From contig NZ_ONDD01000004.1 in the NCBI RefSeq assembly GCF_900316465.1, positions 62,001 to 126,000 of the forward strand: a stretch of 64,000 nt of DNA, given 5' to 3'. This DNA comes from an uncultured Fibrobacter sp. (GTDB lineage: Bacteria; Fibrobacterota; Fibrobacteria; Fibrobacterales; Fibrobacteraceae). Position 1 is the stretch's first letter; every line of letters begins with the position of its first letter. Both the position numbers and the translations under genes were made by a program. The notes beneath the pieces were generated by a model, which was not told the DNA's origin, made no database searches, and saw only the letters and a list, made by a program, of their open reading frames with translations. Shown here in pieces: positions 17,483 through 27,134 of this stretch.

Positions 17483-20152
17483 ATGGCGGTAACGTTGGAA
17501 TCACTCAGAAAGTCTGTAGGCAAGAAAAACACCAATTCCATGGTGTTTGCATGGCTTGCAGATCTTGAACGCGTGGCAGGGGAGTTGGACAAGGCTCTCC
17601 AGAGAGTCGACGGCGGTCTCACGTTGTACCCGAACGATATTTCGGCAAGACTTGTACGCGCAAAGATTCTTACTCAACTCGAAGCATACCAGCCTTGCGT
17701 TGAGGAATGTGAACGCATCATTGTGATGGATCCGTTCAACCTGGCTGCACAGCAGTTGATGGGCAATGCCTACGACAAGCTGGGTATGCTTGCGGAGCGA
17801 AACGTCTGTTACCGTCGTTTGCACGACATGGACCCGCTGAATACCTTCTGGAAAGAAGAATACGACGTCGTGCTCGAAAGCACGGCTGCTGCAGCTGCCG
17901 TTGCTGCTGCCGGCGATACTGAATTTATCATGTCCGATAACACCCAGGAAATGGGTGGCGCGGCATCTCCGCTCAATATGTCGCTCAATGAAGAAGCTCC
18001 GGCTGAACCTGCGACCGCGGATGCTGGTGCGGGTGCATTTGAAATGCCTGCTACCGCAGATTCTATTGATTCTCCGATGGCTGAAGCGAATGGCGAAGAA
18101 TCTGCTTCTGATGAAAGCATGGCAGACGATCCGTTTGCTTCTCTGGCTGCGATGCTTCCCAATGGCGATGCTGCCGAAGATTCTACGATGGACGACCTGT
18201 CTGCATCGCTTGAATCAGCAATGGATTCCATTAAGACCGACGAGTCTGAAACCCTTGCCGAAGAATTCGGTGCTGAAGAAAACATTTCCAGTTCTGACGT
18301 GTCTTCTGCTCTGTCCGACATGTTCGGTCTGGATGATGATCTTGAACCCGAGGAAACGACCAGCGCAAGTCCGTTTGCAAAACCCGCTGCTCCTGCTTCG
18401 GATATTCCGGCTAGCATCGACGAGAACGCGCAGTCCAATGCCGCATCAATCTTTGAGTCGGCTTCTGTCGAAGACAAACCGCAAAGCATTGACGATGCCT
18501 TTGGCGATATCTTTGGCGAAGATGAGCTGCCTGAAGAAAAAACGGTTAATGAAGAAAGCGCAAGTGCGGAAACTTTGGAACCCGTCGACACTGAAGATTT
18601 CTCGACGAAGTCCATTGAATCGCTTGCCGAATCTCCGCTTGATGAAGGTATCGAAGACAAGGATGCTGATGAATCGTCCTTGTTTGAAAAGTCTGTCGAA
18701 GATAAACCGCAGAGCATCGATGATGCCTTTGGCGATATCTTTGGCGAAGACGAATTGCCCGAGGAATCTAGCGGTAGCGGTCTGTTTGAAAAGTCTGCCT
18801 CTGCTGACATGAATTTGACTGCCGACGCTCCTGCTGAAGAAGCCCCTGCGGCTGAAACTCCTGCCGCCGAAGCTCCTGTTGAAAAAGCTCCTGCAGCCGA
18901 TGAACCGATGACGATTGATAGCGCGTTCGATTCCATTTTCGGCGAAGATGAACTTCCCGAAGAAAAGCCTGTAGAAAGCGCTGCGGCTCCTGCTGAAGAA
19001 GATGCATTCAAGCTTGACGACGAACCGGCTCTTGATGCTCCGGCTCTTGAATCTCCGATTGACAATCTCTTTGCAGACGATAAGCCGGCAACCGAAGAAC
19101 CCTCTATTGATGACGCTCCGGCACTAGAGTCTCCGATTGATAATCTCTTTGCTGATGATGCTCCGGCTGAAACAGAGGAACTGGTTGCGGAAGCTCCTGC
19201 TGAAGAAACGCCTGCAGTTGAGGAAACTCCTGTTGTAGAACGTCCTTCTTCTGATAGCTCCTTTAGTGTAGACAGCGCCTTTGAATCGATTTTCGGTGCA
19301 GACGATGACTTGCCCGAAGAAAAGCCTGTTGAACCTGCTGAAGTGCAGAACGCTGAACCGCAAGAGACGGTGTCACTTGAAGAACAAGTGAACCAGGCTG
19401 AAGCTGAACTTGAAATGCCGGAAACGAAGACCGAAGAAACGTCTGATCTTGCTCAGGAAATGGGCGGCGCCTTCGCTTCGATGTTCGGCAACACTGACGA
19501 TGACTTGGATTTGCCTGAAGTCTCTGCTCCGGCAGCGGCTGACAGCCAAGAAGTGATTGAACAGGGCTTGACCGAAACTCCGGTTGAAGAAGCTTCTGAA
19601 AAGGCTCCGGAATCTGCTCAGGAAGCTCTTGAAGAAGATATCGACAAGTCTTTTGATAATTTGTTCGGAAAAGAAACCGAGTCTGATTTGCCGGTTGAAG
19701 GCTCTGCTGCTTCGGCGGAATCTGTTGCTCAGCCGGAAGCTCCCGCTCAGGAAACTTCGGCCGCAGAACCTGCACAGGATCTTGATTCCCTGGAATCGGA
19801 AGTCTCTGGCGCGTTCAAGGGCCTGTTTGACATGGATGATGATTCCTTGCCCGAAGAAACGACTCCTTCCAACAAGGGTGTCGATTTCTTGATGTCCGGT
19901 GATTCCGATGATGAAATTTCTGCTGGCCTGATTAATGACCCGGATGCTCCGCTTGATCGTGGCTCCCATGATTTGGATGAAAGCCTGAATACACGTACGC
20001 TTGCCGAAATTTATTTCGACCAGGGCTTGTATGGTAAGGCTCTCGAAATCTACAAGGACCTTGCTCAGAAGGAACCTGAAAACGAAGACATTGCGGCTAG
20101 ACTTTCTGAAGTCGAAAAACTCTATAACGAAAAGTTTGGAGGTGAAGCCTAA
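17483..20152 (+). CDS. FimV-like TPR protein with long acidic repeat region
   Basis: 889 residues. Residues 1-about 130 are TPR-like helices (VFAWLADLERVAGELDKAL and following). About 145-830 is acidic, Ala/Glu/Pro-rich and probably disordered, with about ten copies of a motif of the form Asp-x-x-Phe-x-x-(Ile/Leu)-Phe-Gly-x-Asp-x-Leu-Pro-Glu-Glu. The end, RTLAEIYFDQGLYGKALEIYKDL, is a single TPR. There is no signal peptide or membrane helix, so it is probably cytoplasmic. The ATG of the PilT-type gene overlaps its stop, so a role with type IV pilus or a related machine is a good guess. ATG 17483 follows AGAGGTG; a GTG at 17477 is the alternative. Confidence 0.7.
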   Translation: MAVTLESLRKSVGKKNTNSMVFAWLADLERVAGELDKALQRVDGGLTLYPNDISARLVRAKILTQLEAYQPCVEECERIIVMDPFNLAAQQLMGNAYDKLGMLAERNVCYRRLHDMDPLNTFWKEEYDVVLESTAAAAAVAAAGDTEFIMSDNTQEMGGAASPLNMSLNEEAPAEPATADAGAGAFEMPATADSIDSPMAEANGEESASDESMADDPFASLAAMLPNGDAAEDSTMDDLSASLESAMDSIKTDESETLAEEFGAEENISSSDVSSALSDMFGLDDDLEPEETTSASPFAKPAAPASDIPASIDENAQSNAASIFESASVEDKPQSIDDAFGDIFGEDELPEEKTVNEESASAETLEPVDTEDFSTKSIESLAESPLDEGIEDKDADESSLFEKSVEDKPQSIDDAFGDIFGEDELPEESSGSGLFEKSASADMNLTADAPAEEAPAAETPAAEAPVEKAPAADEPMTIDSAFDSIFGEDELPEEKPVESAAAPAEEDAFKLDDEPALDAPALESPIDNLFADDKPATEEPSIDDAPALESPIDNLFADDAPAETEELVAEAPAEETPAVEETPVVERPSSDSSFSVDSAFESIFGADDDLPEEKPVEPAEVQNAEPQETVSLEEQVNQAEAELEMPETKTEETSDLAQEMGGAFASMFGNTDDDLDLPEVSAPAAADSQEVIEQGLTETPVEEASEKAPESAQEALEEDIDKSFDNLFGKETESDLPVEGSAASAESVAQPEAPAQETSAAEPAQDLDSLESEVSGAFKGLFDMDDDSLPEETTPSNKGVDFLMSGDSDDEISAGLINDPDAPLDRGSHDLDESLNTRTLAEIYFDQGLYGKALEIYKDLAQKEPENEDIAARLSEVEKLYNEKFGGEA
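18290..19870 (+). repeat. Array of FxxIFGxDxLPEE-coding repeats
   Basis: In-frame repeats within the FimV-like gene. Two copies (about 18463-18533 and 18691-18761) are near-identical at DNA level, 228 bases apart, and encode PQSIDDAFGDIFGEDELPEE. A second pair (about 19039 and 19120) encodes ALESPIDNLFADD. Others have diverged to SAFDSIFGEDELPEE, SAFESIFGADDDLPEE, GAFASMFGNTDDD, KSFDNLFGKE and GAFKGLFDMDDD. Confidence 0.8.
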
Positions 20153-21270
20153 TGGCCGAACAGCAGCAACAACCGCAACTTCGTATTGAAAAGCTCTTGC
20201 GCGAAATGGTGAATCGCGGTGCTTCTGACTTGCACTTGCGCGTAGGTGTTCCGCCTGTTTACCGTATTAACGGTGCCTTGCAGCGCCCCTTCGATATAAA
20301 GGTCGACGCATTGTTGATGGATTCCTTCTTGGATGATATCATGAACCGCGATCAAAAGCAACGCTTTGAAGCGAATAAGGAATGTGACTTTGCCGTGGGC
20401 GCCCGCGACATGGGTCGTTTCCGTGTGAACGTGTTCCGCCAGCGTGGTTCTATCGCAGTTGTGATTCGTCACATTAAGGCAAAAATTCCGGCATTCTCAG
20501 AACTTCATTTGCCTGAAATCATTCCCGAAATGGCTTTGACCAAGCGCGGTCTGATTCTCGTTACGGGTACGACTGGTTCGGGTAAGTCGACGACGCTCGC
20601 CGCCATGCTTAATTATATCAACCAGAAAGAAGCGACCAACATTATTACAGTTGAAGACCCGATCGAATACCTCTACAAAGATGAGAAGTCGATTATTTCG
20701 CAGCGTGAAATCGGCGTGGATACCAATTCCTACGCAAACGCCCTGCGTGCCGCGCTCCGTCAGGACCCGGATGTGCTTCTGGTGGGCGAAATTCGTGACC
20801 TTGAAACCATGCAGATTGCCTTGACCGCGGCCGATACGGGCCATATGGTGTTTGCTACGATTCATACCACGAATGCGACTGAAACGGTTCACCGTGTGCT
20901 TTCGATGTATCCGCCGCACCAGCACGACGAAATTCGCTTGCTGCTTTCTGAAGTGCTTGCCGGTATTATTTCGCTTCGCTTGTTGCCGACCAAGGATGGC
21001 AATGGCCGTGTGCCTGCTGCCGAAATTTTGGTGAATACGGCTGCCATCAAGGAATATATCAAGGACAAGGAAAAGAATGACTTGATTGAACAGGCGATTG
21101 CCGAAGGTCATTTGCAGTATCACAGCCAGACGTTCGACCAGGCTCTTCTCAAGCTTTACGAAGAAGAAAAGATTTCTTTGGAAACAGCTATGAATGCAGC
21201 CACGAACCCCGATGACTTCGATCTTAAGATTCGCGGTATTTCGGGTACTTCCGAACGTACTTGGATGTAG
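20152..21270 (+). CDS. pilT: PilT/PilU-type twitching motility ATPase
   Basis: 372 residues, secretion-superfamily ATPase. Motifs in order: GASDLHLRVGVPP near the N-terminus, Walker A GTTGSGKST at about 142-150, the Asp box in ITVEDPIEYL, Walker B LLVGEIRD, and the His box FATIHTTNA. This set defines PilT, which powers pilus retraction. PilT and PilU cannot be separated with certainty here. Its ATG overlaps the stop of the FimV-like gene, and a strong terminator follows. No other pilus genes are in the window. Confidence 0.93.
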   Translation: MAEQQQQPQLRIEKLLREMVNRGASDLHLRVGVPPVYRINGALQRPFDIKVDALLMDSFLDDIMNRDQKQRFEANKECDFAVGARDMGRFRVNVFRQRGSIAVVIRHIKAKIPAFSELHLPEIIPEMALTKRGLILVTGTTGSGKSTTLAAMLNYINQKEATNIITVEDPIEYLYKDEKSIISQREIGVDTNSYANALRAALRQDPDVLLVGEIRDLETMQIALTAADTGHMVFATIHTTNATETVHRVLSMYPPHQHDEIRLLLSEVLAGIISLRLLPTKDGNGRVPAAEILVNTAAIKEYIKDKEKNDLIEQAIAEGHLQYHSQTFDQALLKLYEEEKISLETAMNAATNPDDFDLKIRGISGTSERTWM

Positions 21271-21297
21271 TTGTTGCTCAAAAGCTTTTGCTTATAT

Positions 21298-21330
21298 AAA
21301 AAGTCCTCCGCATTCGCGGAGGACTTTTGG
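21298..21330 (+). terminator. Terminator after pilT
   Basis: Strong stem AAAGTCCTCCGC/GCGGAGGACTTT with loop ATTC. A-rich on one side and T-rich on the other, so it can also stop leftward transcription of the facing lipoprotein gene. Confidence 0.85.
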
Positions 21331-21346
21331 TGGATTAGGAGGAATT

Positions 21347-23587
21347 CTATTCGTTGTAGTAGACGGAGCTTCCTGAAGGGAAGGTGACGCTTTTCTGGTA
21401 GCTGGAGGTATTGCTTACTTGTGCGGGCTGACCCGTAGTAGCGACCATGTATCTACCCGATATGGTGGGCTTGAATGCGATGTTAGAGGTTCCGTAGTAG
21501 TTGCCGGTTGTAAAGCTCACGTTATAGTTCGTGCCCTTTTCCGAGGAACCGCTACTGAATCCGAGAACCGTTTTGCTGGTGAGGCTTGCTGAACCGTCGG
21601 CATCGAAGGAGCCGCCCATGCCGCCGCTAATTTGGCATTCTACGATGACAACGCCACCAGAAATGGTGAGTTCGCCGTTGCTGTCAATGCCGTCGGTGTC
21701 ACCGGAGCCAGTCTTTGCGTGGTGTACGCCGCCCGTAATGGTCAAGAATCCGCTGCTGCTGCCCATTCTGCCACCCATGCCGCCTCCGGGGCCGAATCCC
21801 CAGTTTGACTGGCCGCCTTGATTGGTGTTGCCGGATCCGTCATTGCCGCCGGCTGCATTCCAGGCGTCATCGGTTCCGTAGACATCGGTAATTCCGCCGT
21901 TTGCCTTGATGTACCAGGCTTCGAGACCTTCGTAGGAATTGGTCACGTAGATGGTACCGTCGTTAATCATGAGGGTTGAGTCGGCGTGTACGCCGTCGTT
22001 CTTGGGAGCCGCAATGGTCGTGTAGCCTCCGTTAAAGTAGACGTTCTGGTTGGAATGAACACCGTCGTCACCAGAGGAAATATCGATCTTTCCGGCATTG
22101 ATGTAAACTCTGTTGTCAGAGACGATGCCTTTGCCGGTCGATGTTACTTTGATGGTCGGCTCAGAAACCGAGTCTTGGACGATGATATAGTTGTAAGCCT
22201 GGATGCCGTCATCGCCTGCCTTGGTAATGGTGATGTTGCCGCCCTTGATATTGACAATGCCTTTGTTGTCTACTACAGAGCCCTCATCTTCACCTTCGTC
22301 ACTCTTGATGCCGTCGCCGTTGGTTGCTGCGATGGTAATGTTGCCGTTTTCGATATCCACGATGCCCTTGCCCTTCAAGCCGTTATTTACGGCGGTCACG
22401 TTGATTGTTGTGGCGCCGCGGAAGCGCAAGTCGTTGCTGGTGTGAATACCGTTGTTGTAGTTGCCCTTCACGATCAAGGTGCCTTCGCCCTTAATGGTCA
22501 AGTCATCCTTGGCGTAAATGCAGGCGCCGGTGGTATCCACTTTCGTTTCGTTGTTGGAATTCACGTAAGTGTAGGACTTTGTACGGGTGCTTCCGTCGCT
22601 AAGCGTGTTGGTGGTACCGTTTTTCGGAACCACGAACGTCTTGCTGGACATCTGCGAATAAATAGGTGCGTCAGCTGTGTTGGTGAGCGTGAGTCCGCGC
22701 AGGTTCAGGTAAACGCCCGAATCGCTCTTGGGAGAATACACACGAATCTGTGCGTCGGCACCGCTATAGGTTCCGCTAAAGTCATAGTCGCCGGCACAGG
22801 TGATGACGACTTCGCCACCGGTAACCGTGACGCAGTTGTTATTGTTTTCTACGCTTGCACCATTTGCGGCATAGGTAATTGTCGGCACGTTACCATTCGA
22901 AGTGGTGGTGGCGCTGCTATTCGGTGTCACGTTTGCTGAGCTATTAGGCGTTGCATTCGAACTGCTCGATACCGGCGTTGTCGTCTCGGAAGAGGAGGAA
23001 CGGCCTGGTTGAGAGGTGCTACTTGCGGCAGTTTCAGAACCTTCGGAATTTACAGAAGAACTGCTTGCCGGTGCGACCGTCGAAAGAGAAGTCTTGTTGC
23101 AGTCTGTATCAAAGTAATACAGGCTTCCGTCGTCATTCTTGTAGTAAGAAATGCCGTTTACGGTATAGAGCGCCTTTTCCGTGGTACAAGACGATGTTTC
23201 GCTTGCAGTTTCTGTACCCGTTGAATCCTTTGCAGGATCGACGGTGGATGCCGTAGAGTCGCTAGGCGTCGTTGTGCCTACGTCTGTGCTGGTTTCGATA
23301 GGATCTGCGGTGTTATTTTCAGTGGAGCCCGGCGTGGCTTCGGGAAACCCGTAGCTTCCGTCTGCATTGATCCAGAAGGCAAGTGTCCCTTCGGTATCGA
23401 GGCAAAGTGTTTCTCCGCTTGCGCCCTGCATGGCGGCGTAGCCGTCATAGACGCATGCGTTAGTGATGATTCCTGTAGCATCGGCGAGGTTGTCTTTGGG
23501 GCTGGTAGAGCTGCTGTCGCTCGAACATCCGGCAATAAGACCGCCTGCTACAAGAGTAGTTAATCCCAAACAATTCCTTGTAAGCAT
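21347..23587 (-). CDS. Carbohydrate-binding lipoprotein, PF14262 (Cthe_2159-like) beta-helix
   Basis: 746 residues. A lipoprotein signal ends in LIAGC, then a long Ser/Thr-rich linker, then from about residue 260 a repetitive region built of units such as DLTIKGEGTLIVKGNYNNGI and NGNITIAATNGDGIKSD. These right-handed beta-helix repeats match the carbohydrate-binding domain described for Cthe_2159, a cellulose and pectin-acid binder. A Gly-rich turn sits near residue 570. A surface location fits a fibre-degrading lifestyle. The ATG at 23587 is chosen because the lipobox signal starts there; the open frame runs further upstream without a signal sequence. It faces pilT across a shared terminator. 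Confidence 0.8.
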   Translation of the reverse strand: MLTRNCLGLTTLVAGGLIAGCSSDSSSTSPKDNLADATGIITNACVYDGYAAMQGASGETLCLDTEGTLAFWINADGSYGFPEATPGSTENNTADPIETSTDVGTTTPSDSTASTVDPAKDSTGTETASETSSCTTEKALYTVNGISYYKNDDGSLYYFDTDCNKTSLSTVAPASSSSVNSEGSETAASSTSQPGRSSSSETTTPVSSSSNATPNSSANVTPNSSATTTSNGNVPTITYAANGASVENNNNCVTVTGGEVVITCAGDYDFSGTYSGADAQIRVYSPKSDSGVYLNLRGLTLTNTADAPIYSQMSSKTFVVPKNGTTNTLSDGSTRTKSYTYVNSNNETKVDTTGACIYAKDDLTIKGEGTLIVKGNYNNGIHTSNDLRFRGATTINVTAVNNGLKGKGIVDIENGNITIAATNGDGIKSDEGEDEGSVVDNKGIVNIKGGNITITKAGDDGIQAYNYIIVQDSVSEPTIKVTSTGKGIVSDNRVYINAGKIDISSGDDGVHSNQNVYFNGGYTTIAAPKNDGVHADSTLMINDGTIYVTNSYEGLEAWYIKANGGITDVYGTDDAWNAAGGNDGSGNTNQGGQSNWGFGPGGGMGGRMGSSSGFLTITGGVHHAKTGSGDTDGIDSNGELTISGGVVIVECQISGGMGGSFDADGSASLTSKTVLGFSSGSSEKGTNYNVSFTTGNYYGTSNIAFKPTISGRYMVATTGQPAQVSNTSSYQKSVTFPSGSSVYYNE

Positions 23588-23818
23588 GATTTCCTCTTTT
23601 ATGGGGGTTGTTTTGTTTTTATGAAAGATACATAGTGGAACAATCCGTTTTAAACAAAAAAGTGACTTAATAAAAAAAACAGAAAACGTAATTTGGAACG
23701 AATTTTCCCGTTCGGAACAAATCGCTCCAAAATGCACCCGTTGCGTTGTTTACAACAAATAAAAAGCTATCTTTTGAAATAGAATACGCCATTTTGATTC
23801 TTGAAAAATCGAGACGTT

Positions 23819-25354
23819 ATGAAAAAACTTTCTAAGCCGTTTGCCCTTTTGGTGGCAGCCATGCTTTCTGTACCGGCATTTGCAGCATCGCCTGTAGTCG
23901 GTCCTGAAAATATCCGCAATTTGCGACTCCTGGAAAATTCCCCGATGCTGTTTGAACTGCATCGCGTCACGACCGGGGAAGGGCGCCAGTTCTTTGCCTA
24001 TCCGCGTCGCGATACGACATTCCGCAAGAATTTTGTGGCGACCGAAAGAAATGCGTTGCTTTACTTTGATTCAGAAAACGGCGCTGCTATTTCGGGACAT
24101 GGATCGTCTTTTGAAAAATCGAATCCGCGCATGGGACTTGCAATGTCGCTGGTTGGCGGCATGGACTATCGCGGTGGCGAGGCTCTTGGCGACACCATTT
24201 GGCCGGGAATCGATGGCGGTATTTACTTGCGCGGTTATGCGGACTCTATTGATTTTGTGCTTGACGCCCGCATTTATGATGAAGGTCATTCTGCCAGTTA
24301 CCCGAATTCTTTTGACGGCGAATTCTTGGAATTTCAAAAAGATGAAAATAATTCGGGACTTGAATACACGAGCTATGCCCGCTACCGTACACACATTGCC
24401 TTGAACTACGATTGGTTGCGCTTGGACTTTGGCCGTGATGTGATGCACTGGGGCCCTGGCTACTATAACAACTTGAGCTTGAACCAGTTTGCGCTGCCGT
24501 ACAACATGCTTTCGCTTGACATGCAGTTTGGCCCGTTGCGTGTGCTTTCGTTCTATGGTGACTTGCGCGTTTATTCGAGCATGAGTTACAAGAATATCGA
24601 TGAAACTCGCAACATCTTTGGTCACCGCTACGAACTTGCCGTTGGTAACGCTACGTTCGGTATTAGTGAACTGCAAATCCAATACGACAACTTGAAACCT
24701 TGGCTTTTTATTCCGACGGTTCCCTTGTTCATGGAAAAGGGTAACTATTCCGAAGACAGCAACAACGGTTCCCTTTCTTTTGATTTCAACTACCGCTTGT
24801 TCAGGTCTCTTCGTGTGTATACGGAATTCTTCCTTGACGATATGGAAAGTCCTGTGAGCCTTGTAAAGAATGACAACATCGAAGCCAAGTGGGCTTGGAT
24901 GGCGGGTATGCATGGCGCCCATGATTTCAAGATCAATTCGCACTTGCTGGAATCGGGCTTTATTGCAGAATACGCCCGCATCGAACCTTACGTGTATTCG
25001 CATTTCCATCCGAACACGGCGCAGTTAGCTCATTTGGGCCGCCCCTTGGGTAACCAGGCTGGTCCCAATAGTCAGACCATTGACTTTACCGCTTATGGTC
25101 GCCTGGATCATCATGTGTTTGCCTCACTTCGCAACACCTGGTTCTGGAAGGGTACTGATTACGGCAGCGCAGTAAACGATACGACCCCGACAACGGATCA
25201 CATGAAATTGCACAAACATTTCTTGAAGGGCGCAAAAATGGAATACTCGCTCACGCCTTCAATCAGCTACGAAGGTCAGTACGTGTTCTTCCTCGGCGAG
25301 ATTACTTTGTTTAATGATGAAAAGGTTTACTTAAGAACAGGATTCAAGTGGTAG
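23819..25354 (+). CDS. Wzi-like outer membrane beta-barrel protein
   Basis: 511 residues. A signal peptide ends about AFAAS at residue 23. The mature part has alternating hydrophobic strands and ends in Trp (TGFKW), as expected of an outer membrane barrel. The central LDFGRDVMHWGPG followed by NNLSLNQFALPYNM matches the capsule assembly Wzi family, which anchors surface polysaccharide. The ATG at 23819 starts the signal peptide; an upstream TTG at 23801 adds six residues. It lies 3 bp before the trhP gene, though a functional link is not evident. Confidence 0.72.
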   Translation: MKKLSKPFALLVAAMLSVPAFAASPVVGPENIRNLRLLENSPMLFELHRVTTGEGRQFFAYPRRDTTFRKNFVATERNALLYFDSENGAAISGHGSSFEKSNPRMGLAMSLVGGMDYRGGEALGDTIWPGIDGGIYLRGYADSIDFVLDARIYDEGHSASYPNSFDGEFLEFQKDENNSGLEYTSYARYRTHIALNYDWLRLDFGRDVMHWGPGYYNNLSLNQFALPYNMLSLDMQFGPLRVLSFYGDLRVYSSMSYKNIDETRNIFGHRYELAVGNATFGISELQIQYDNLKPWLFIPTVPLFMEKGNYSEDSNNGSLSFDFNYRLFRSLRVYTEFFLDDMESPVSLVKNDNIEAKWAWMAGMHGAHDFKINSHLLESGFIAEYARIEPYVYSHFHPNTAQLAHLGRPLGNQAGPNSQTIDFTAYGRLDHHVFASLRNTWFWKGTDYGSAVNDTTPTTDHMKLHKHFLKGAKMEYSLTPSISYEGQYVFFLGEITLFNDEKVYLRTGFKW

Positions 25355-25357
25355 TCT

Positions 25358-26671
25358 ATGCAAAAGCCTGAACTCTTAGCCCCTGCTGGCGACCTTGTTC
25401 GCATGAAGTACGCCTTTGCCTATGGCGCCGATGCCGTGTATGCGGGGCAGCCCGCTTTTTCGCTCCGTGCCCGTGAAAACGGCTTCAAGAATTTGGATGA
25501 CCTTGCCGCGGGTATTGAATATGCCCACCGCTTGGGTAAAAAGTTTTATCTCACGAGTAACGTGATTCCTCGCAATGTGAAGGTGGAAGCTTTCCAGAAC
25601 GCATTGCTTGCAGCCATTGACTTGAAACCCGATGCACTGATTGTGGCAGACCCTGGCTTTGTGGGTTGGTTGCGCGAAGTGCGACCCGAGGTCGAGATTC
25701 ATTTGTCTGTGCAGGCGAATACGACCAATTACTTGGCGGCCAAGTTTTGGCACGACTTGGGCGTGCGTCGCGTCATCTTGAGTCGTGAACTTCGCTTGTC
25801 TGAAATCCTTGAAATCAAGAATCGCTTGCCGGATTTGGAACTGGAAGTGTTTGTGCATGGTGCGGTTTGTATGTCAATGTCTGGTCGCTGTATGCTCAGT
25901 AACTGGGTGACACGCCGCGATGCAAACCAGGGCGCCTGTGATAACAGTTGCCGTATGCCTTACCGCCTGTATGCCAATCCGGAACCGCAGTGCGAAGACT
26001 ATCAGGAGCATGAAGGTTCCTTCAGCTTGCAGCGCACTGACCGCCCGGAATTGGACCCGATTGCCTTGGACGAAGACACTTGGGGAACGTACTTCATGAG
26101 CAGCCGCGATATTTGCGCTATCGACGTGATTCCGGAATTGATGGCGGCAGGCCTCGATTCGTTCAAGATCGAAGGTCGTACCAAGTCGGTGTATTACTTG
26201 AGCCAGGTGGTACGTGCTTACCGTATGGCAATCGATTCTTGTGCCGCTCAAATGGAACAGGGCGTTGCAACGGAATCGGTCAAGGTTTCGGACGACGCCT
26301 ATCGCGCGATTTCGTTTGTAGACGGTCGCGGCTTTATGCCGGGATTCTTGCGCGGCCCCTTGCCGCAGAATTATGAATGCACTCACGAAGAAGCACCCGG
26401 TGGTTGCGTTGCCGCTCAGGTCATAGCCTATGACCCGAATACGAAAGCATGTCGCGTCAATGTCAAGAATCCGTTCTCGATAGAAGATTCCTTGGAGCTC
26501 ATGACTCCTTCCGGAATGGCGCCTTGCAAAATTGATTCGATGAAGGATTTCAAGGGCGGAAATGTAGATCGCTTGCATCCGGGGACCGAAGGTTGGATTT
26601 TCTTTTCAGAAGATGTAAAAGGCCTTCAGGAAAACGCTACTTTTTGCTTTTTTGTGCGAAATATCACGTAA
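25358..26671 (+). CDS. trhP: U32 family tRNA hydroxylation protein TrhP (YegQ)
   Basis: 437 residues. ELLAPAGDLVRMKYAFAYGADAVYAG opens the U32 domain, and EVFVHGAVCMSMSGRCMLSNW is the family signature, with the cysteines that are thought to hold an iron-sulfur cluster. Further conserved Cys follow in GACDNSCRMPYRL. DSFKIEGRTKSVYY and the C-terminal beta domain fit YegQ/TrhP, which makes 5-hydroxyuridine at tRNA position 34 with prephenate as helper. Other U32 enzymes such as RlhA are longer. Confidence 0.88.
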   Translation: MQKPELLAPAGDLVRMKYAFAYGADAVYAGQPAFSLRARENGFKNLDDLAAGIEYAHRLGKKFYLTSNVIPRNVKVEAFQNALLAAIDLKPDALIVADPGFVGWLREVRPEVEIHLSVQANTTNYLAAKFWHDLGVRRVILSRELRLSEILEIKNRLPDLELEVFVHGAVCMSMSGRCMLSNWVTRRDANQGACDNSCRMPYRLYANPEPQCEDYQEHEGSFSLQRTDRPELDPIALDEDTWGTYFMSSRDICAIDVIPELMAAGLDSFKIEGRTKSVYYLSQVVRAYRMAIDSCAAQMEQGVATESVKVSDDAYRAISFVDGRGFMPGFLRGPLPQNYECTHEEAPGGCVAAQVIAYDPNTKACRVNVKNPFSIEDSLELMTPSGMAPCKIDSMKDFKGGNVDRLHPGTEGWIFFSEDVKGLQENATFCFFVRNIT

Positions 26672-26687
26672 AAACGGAATTTTTTTT

Positions 26688-26695
26688 TAGATTTG
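26688..26695 (+). promoter_or_regulatory. TAnnTTTG promoter box before the 144-aa gene
   Basis: TAGATTTG, exact consensus match, only 4 bases before the ATG at 26700. Confidence 0.45.
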
Positions 26696-26699
26696 TAAT

Positions 26700-27134
26700 A
26701 TGGCTGTCGACGAAGCGACAAAGAAACAAGACGAATTGGAACTTTATCAGATTGATGATAAAGCCATTATGCCTTTCTTTGAATGCCACCGCGAAGAACT
26801 GAAGCAATTTATTCAGGATCGCAAAGGGCAGAATCTCTCGCTTTTGGAATTGCTCAAGCAGTTTATTCGCACCTACAAGCTTCCGTTTAACATGCAGCGC
26901 TATATGTCCGTACAGACGACATACATCAAGCAGGTGTTGCAGGAACGCATGCAGGACCGCCAGGTGGCGGTAAGCCGTTGGATCCAGGAACATGCCGGTC
27001 GTCACCGTAATCGTATGATTCAGCTCCAGTGCCTTTATCTGGACCGAATCAAGGACAGATTGCTGCCTGAAATCCAGAAAATGTTGGAACAGCGGATAGA
27101 AAATCTCCAGTCGAAACTCGACGAAAATAAATAG
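26700..27134 (+). CDS. Small helical protein of unknown function
   Basis: 144 residues, no signal peptide or membrane segment. It is rich in Gln, Glu, Arg and Lys and looks almost fully alpha-helical, with a probable coiled coil at the C-terminus (from PEIQKMLEQRIENLQSK). I do not recognise a family. It has its own promoter-like box and a terminator about 40 bp downstream, so it is probably a single-gene unit between trhP and the divergent dnaA gene. The coding potential looks real: codon use matches its neighbours and there is no competing frame. Confidence 0.65.
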   Translation: MAVDEATKKQDELELYQIDDKAIMPFFECHREELKQFIQDRKGQNLSLLELLKQFIRTYKLPFNMQRYMSVQTTYIKQVLQERMQDRQVAVSRWIQEHAGRHRNRMIQLQCLYLDRIKDRLLPEIQKMLEQRIENLQSKLDENK

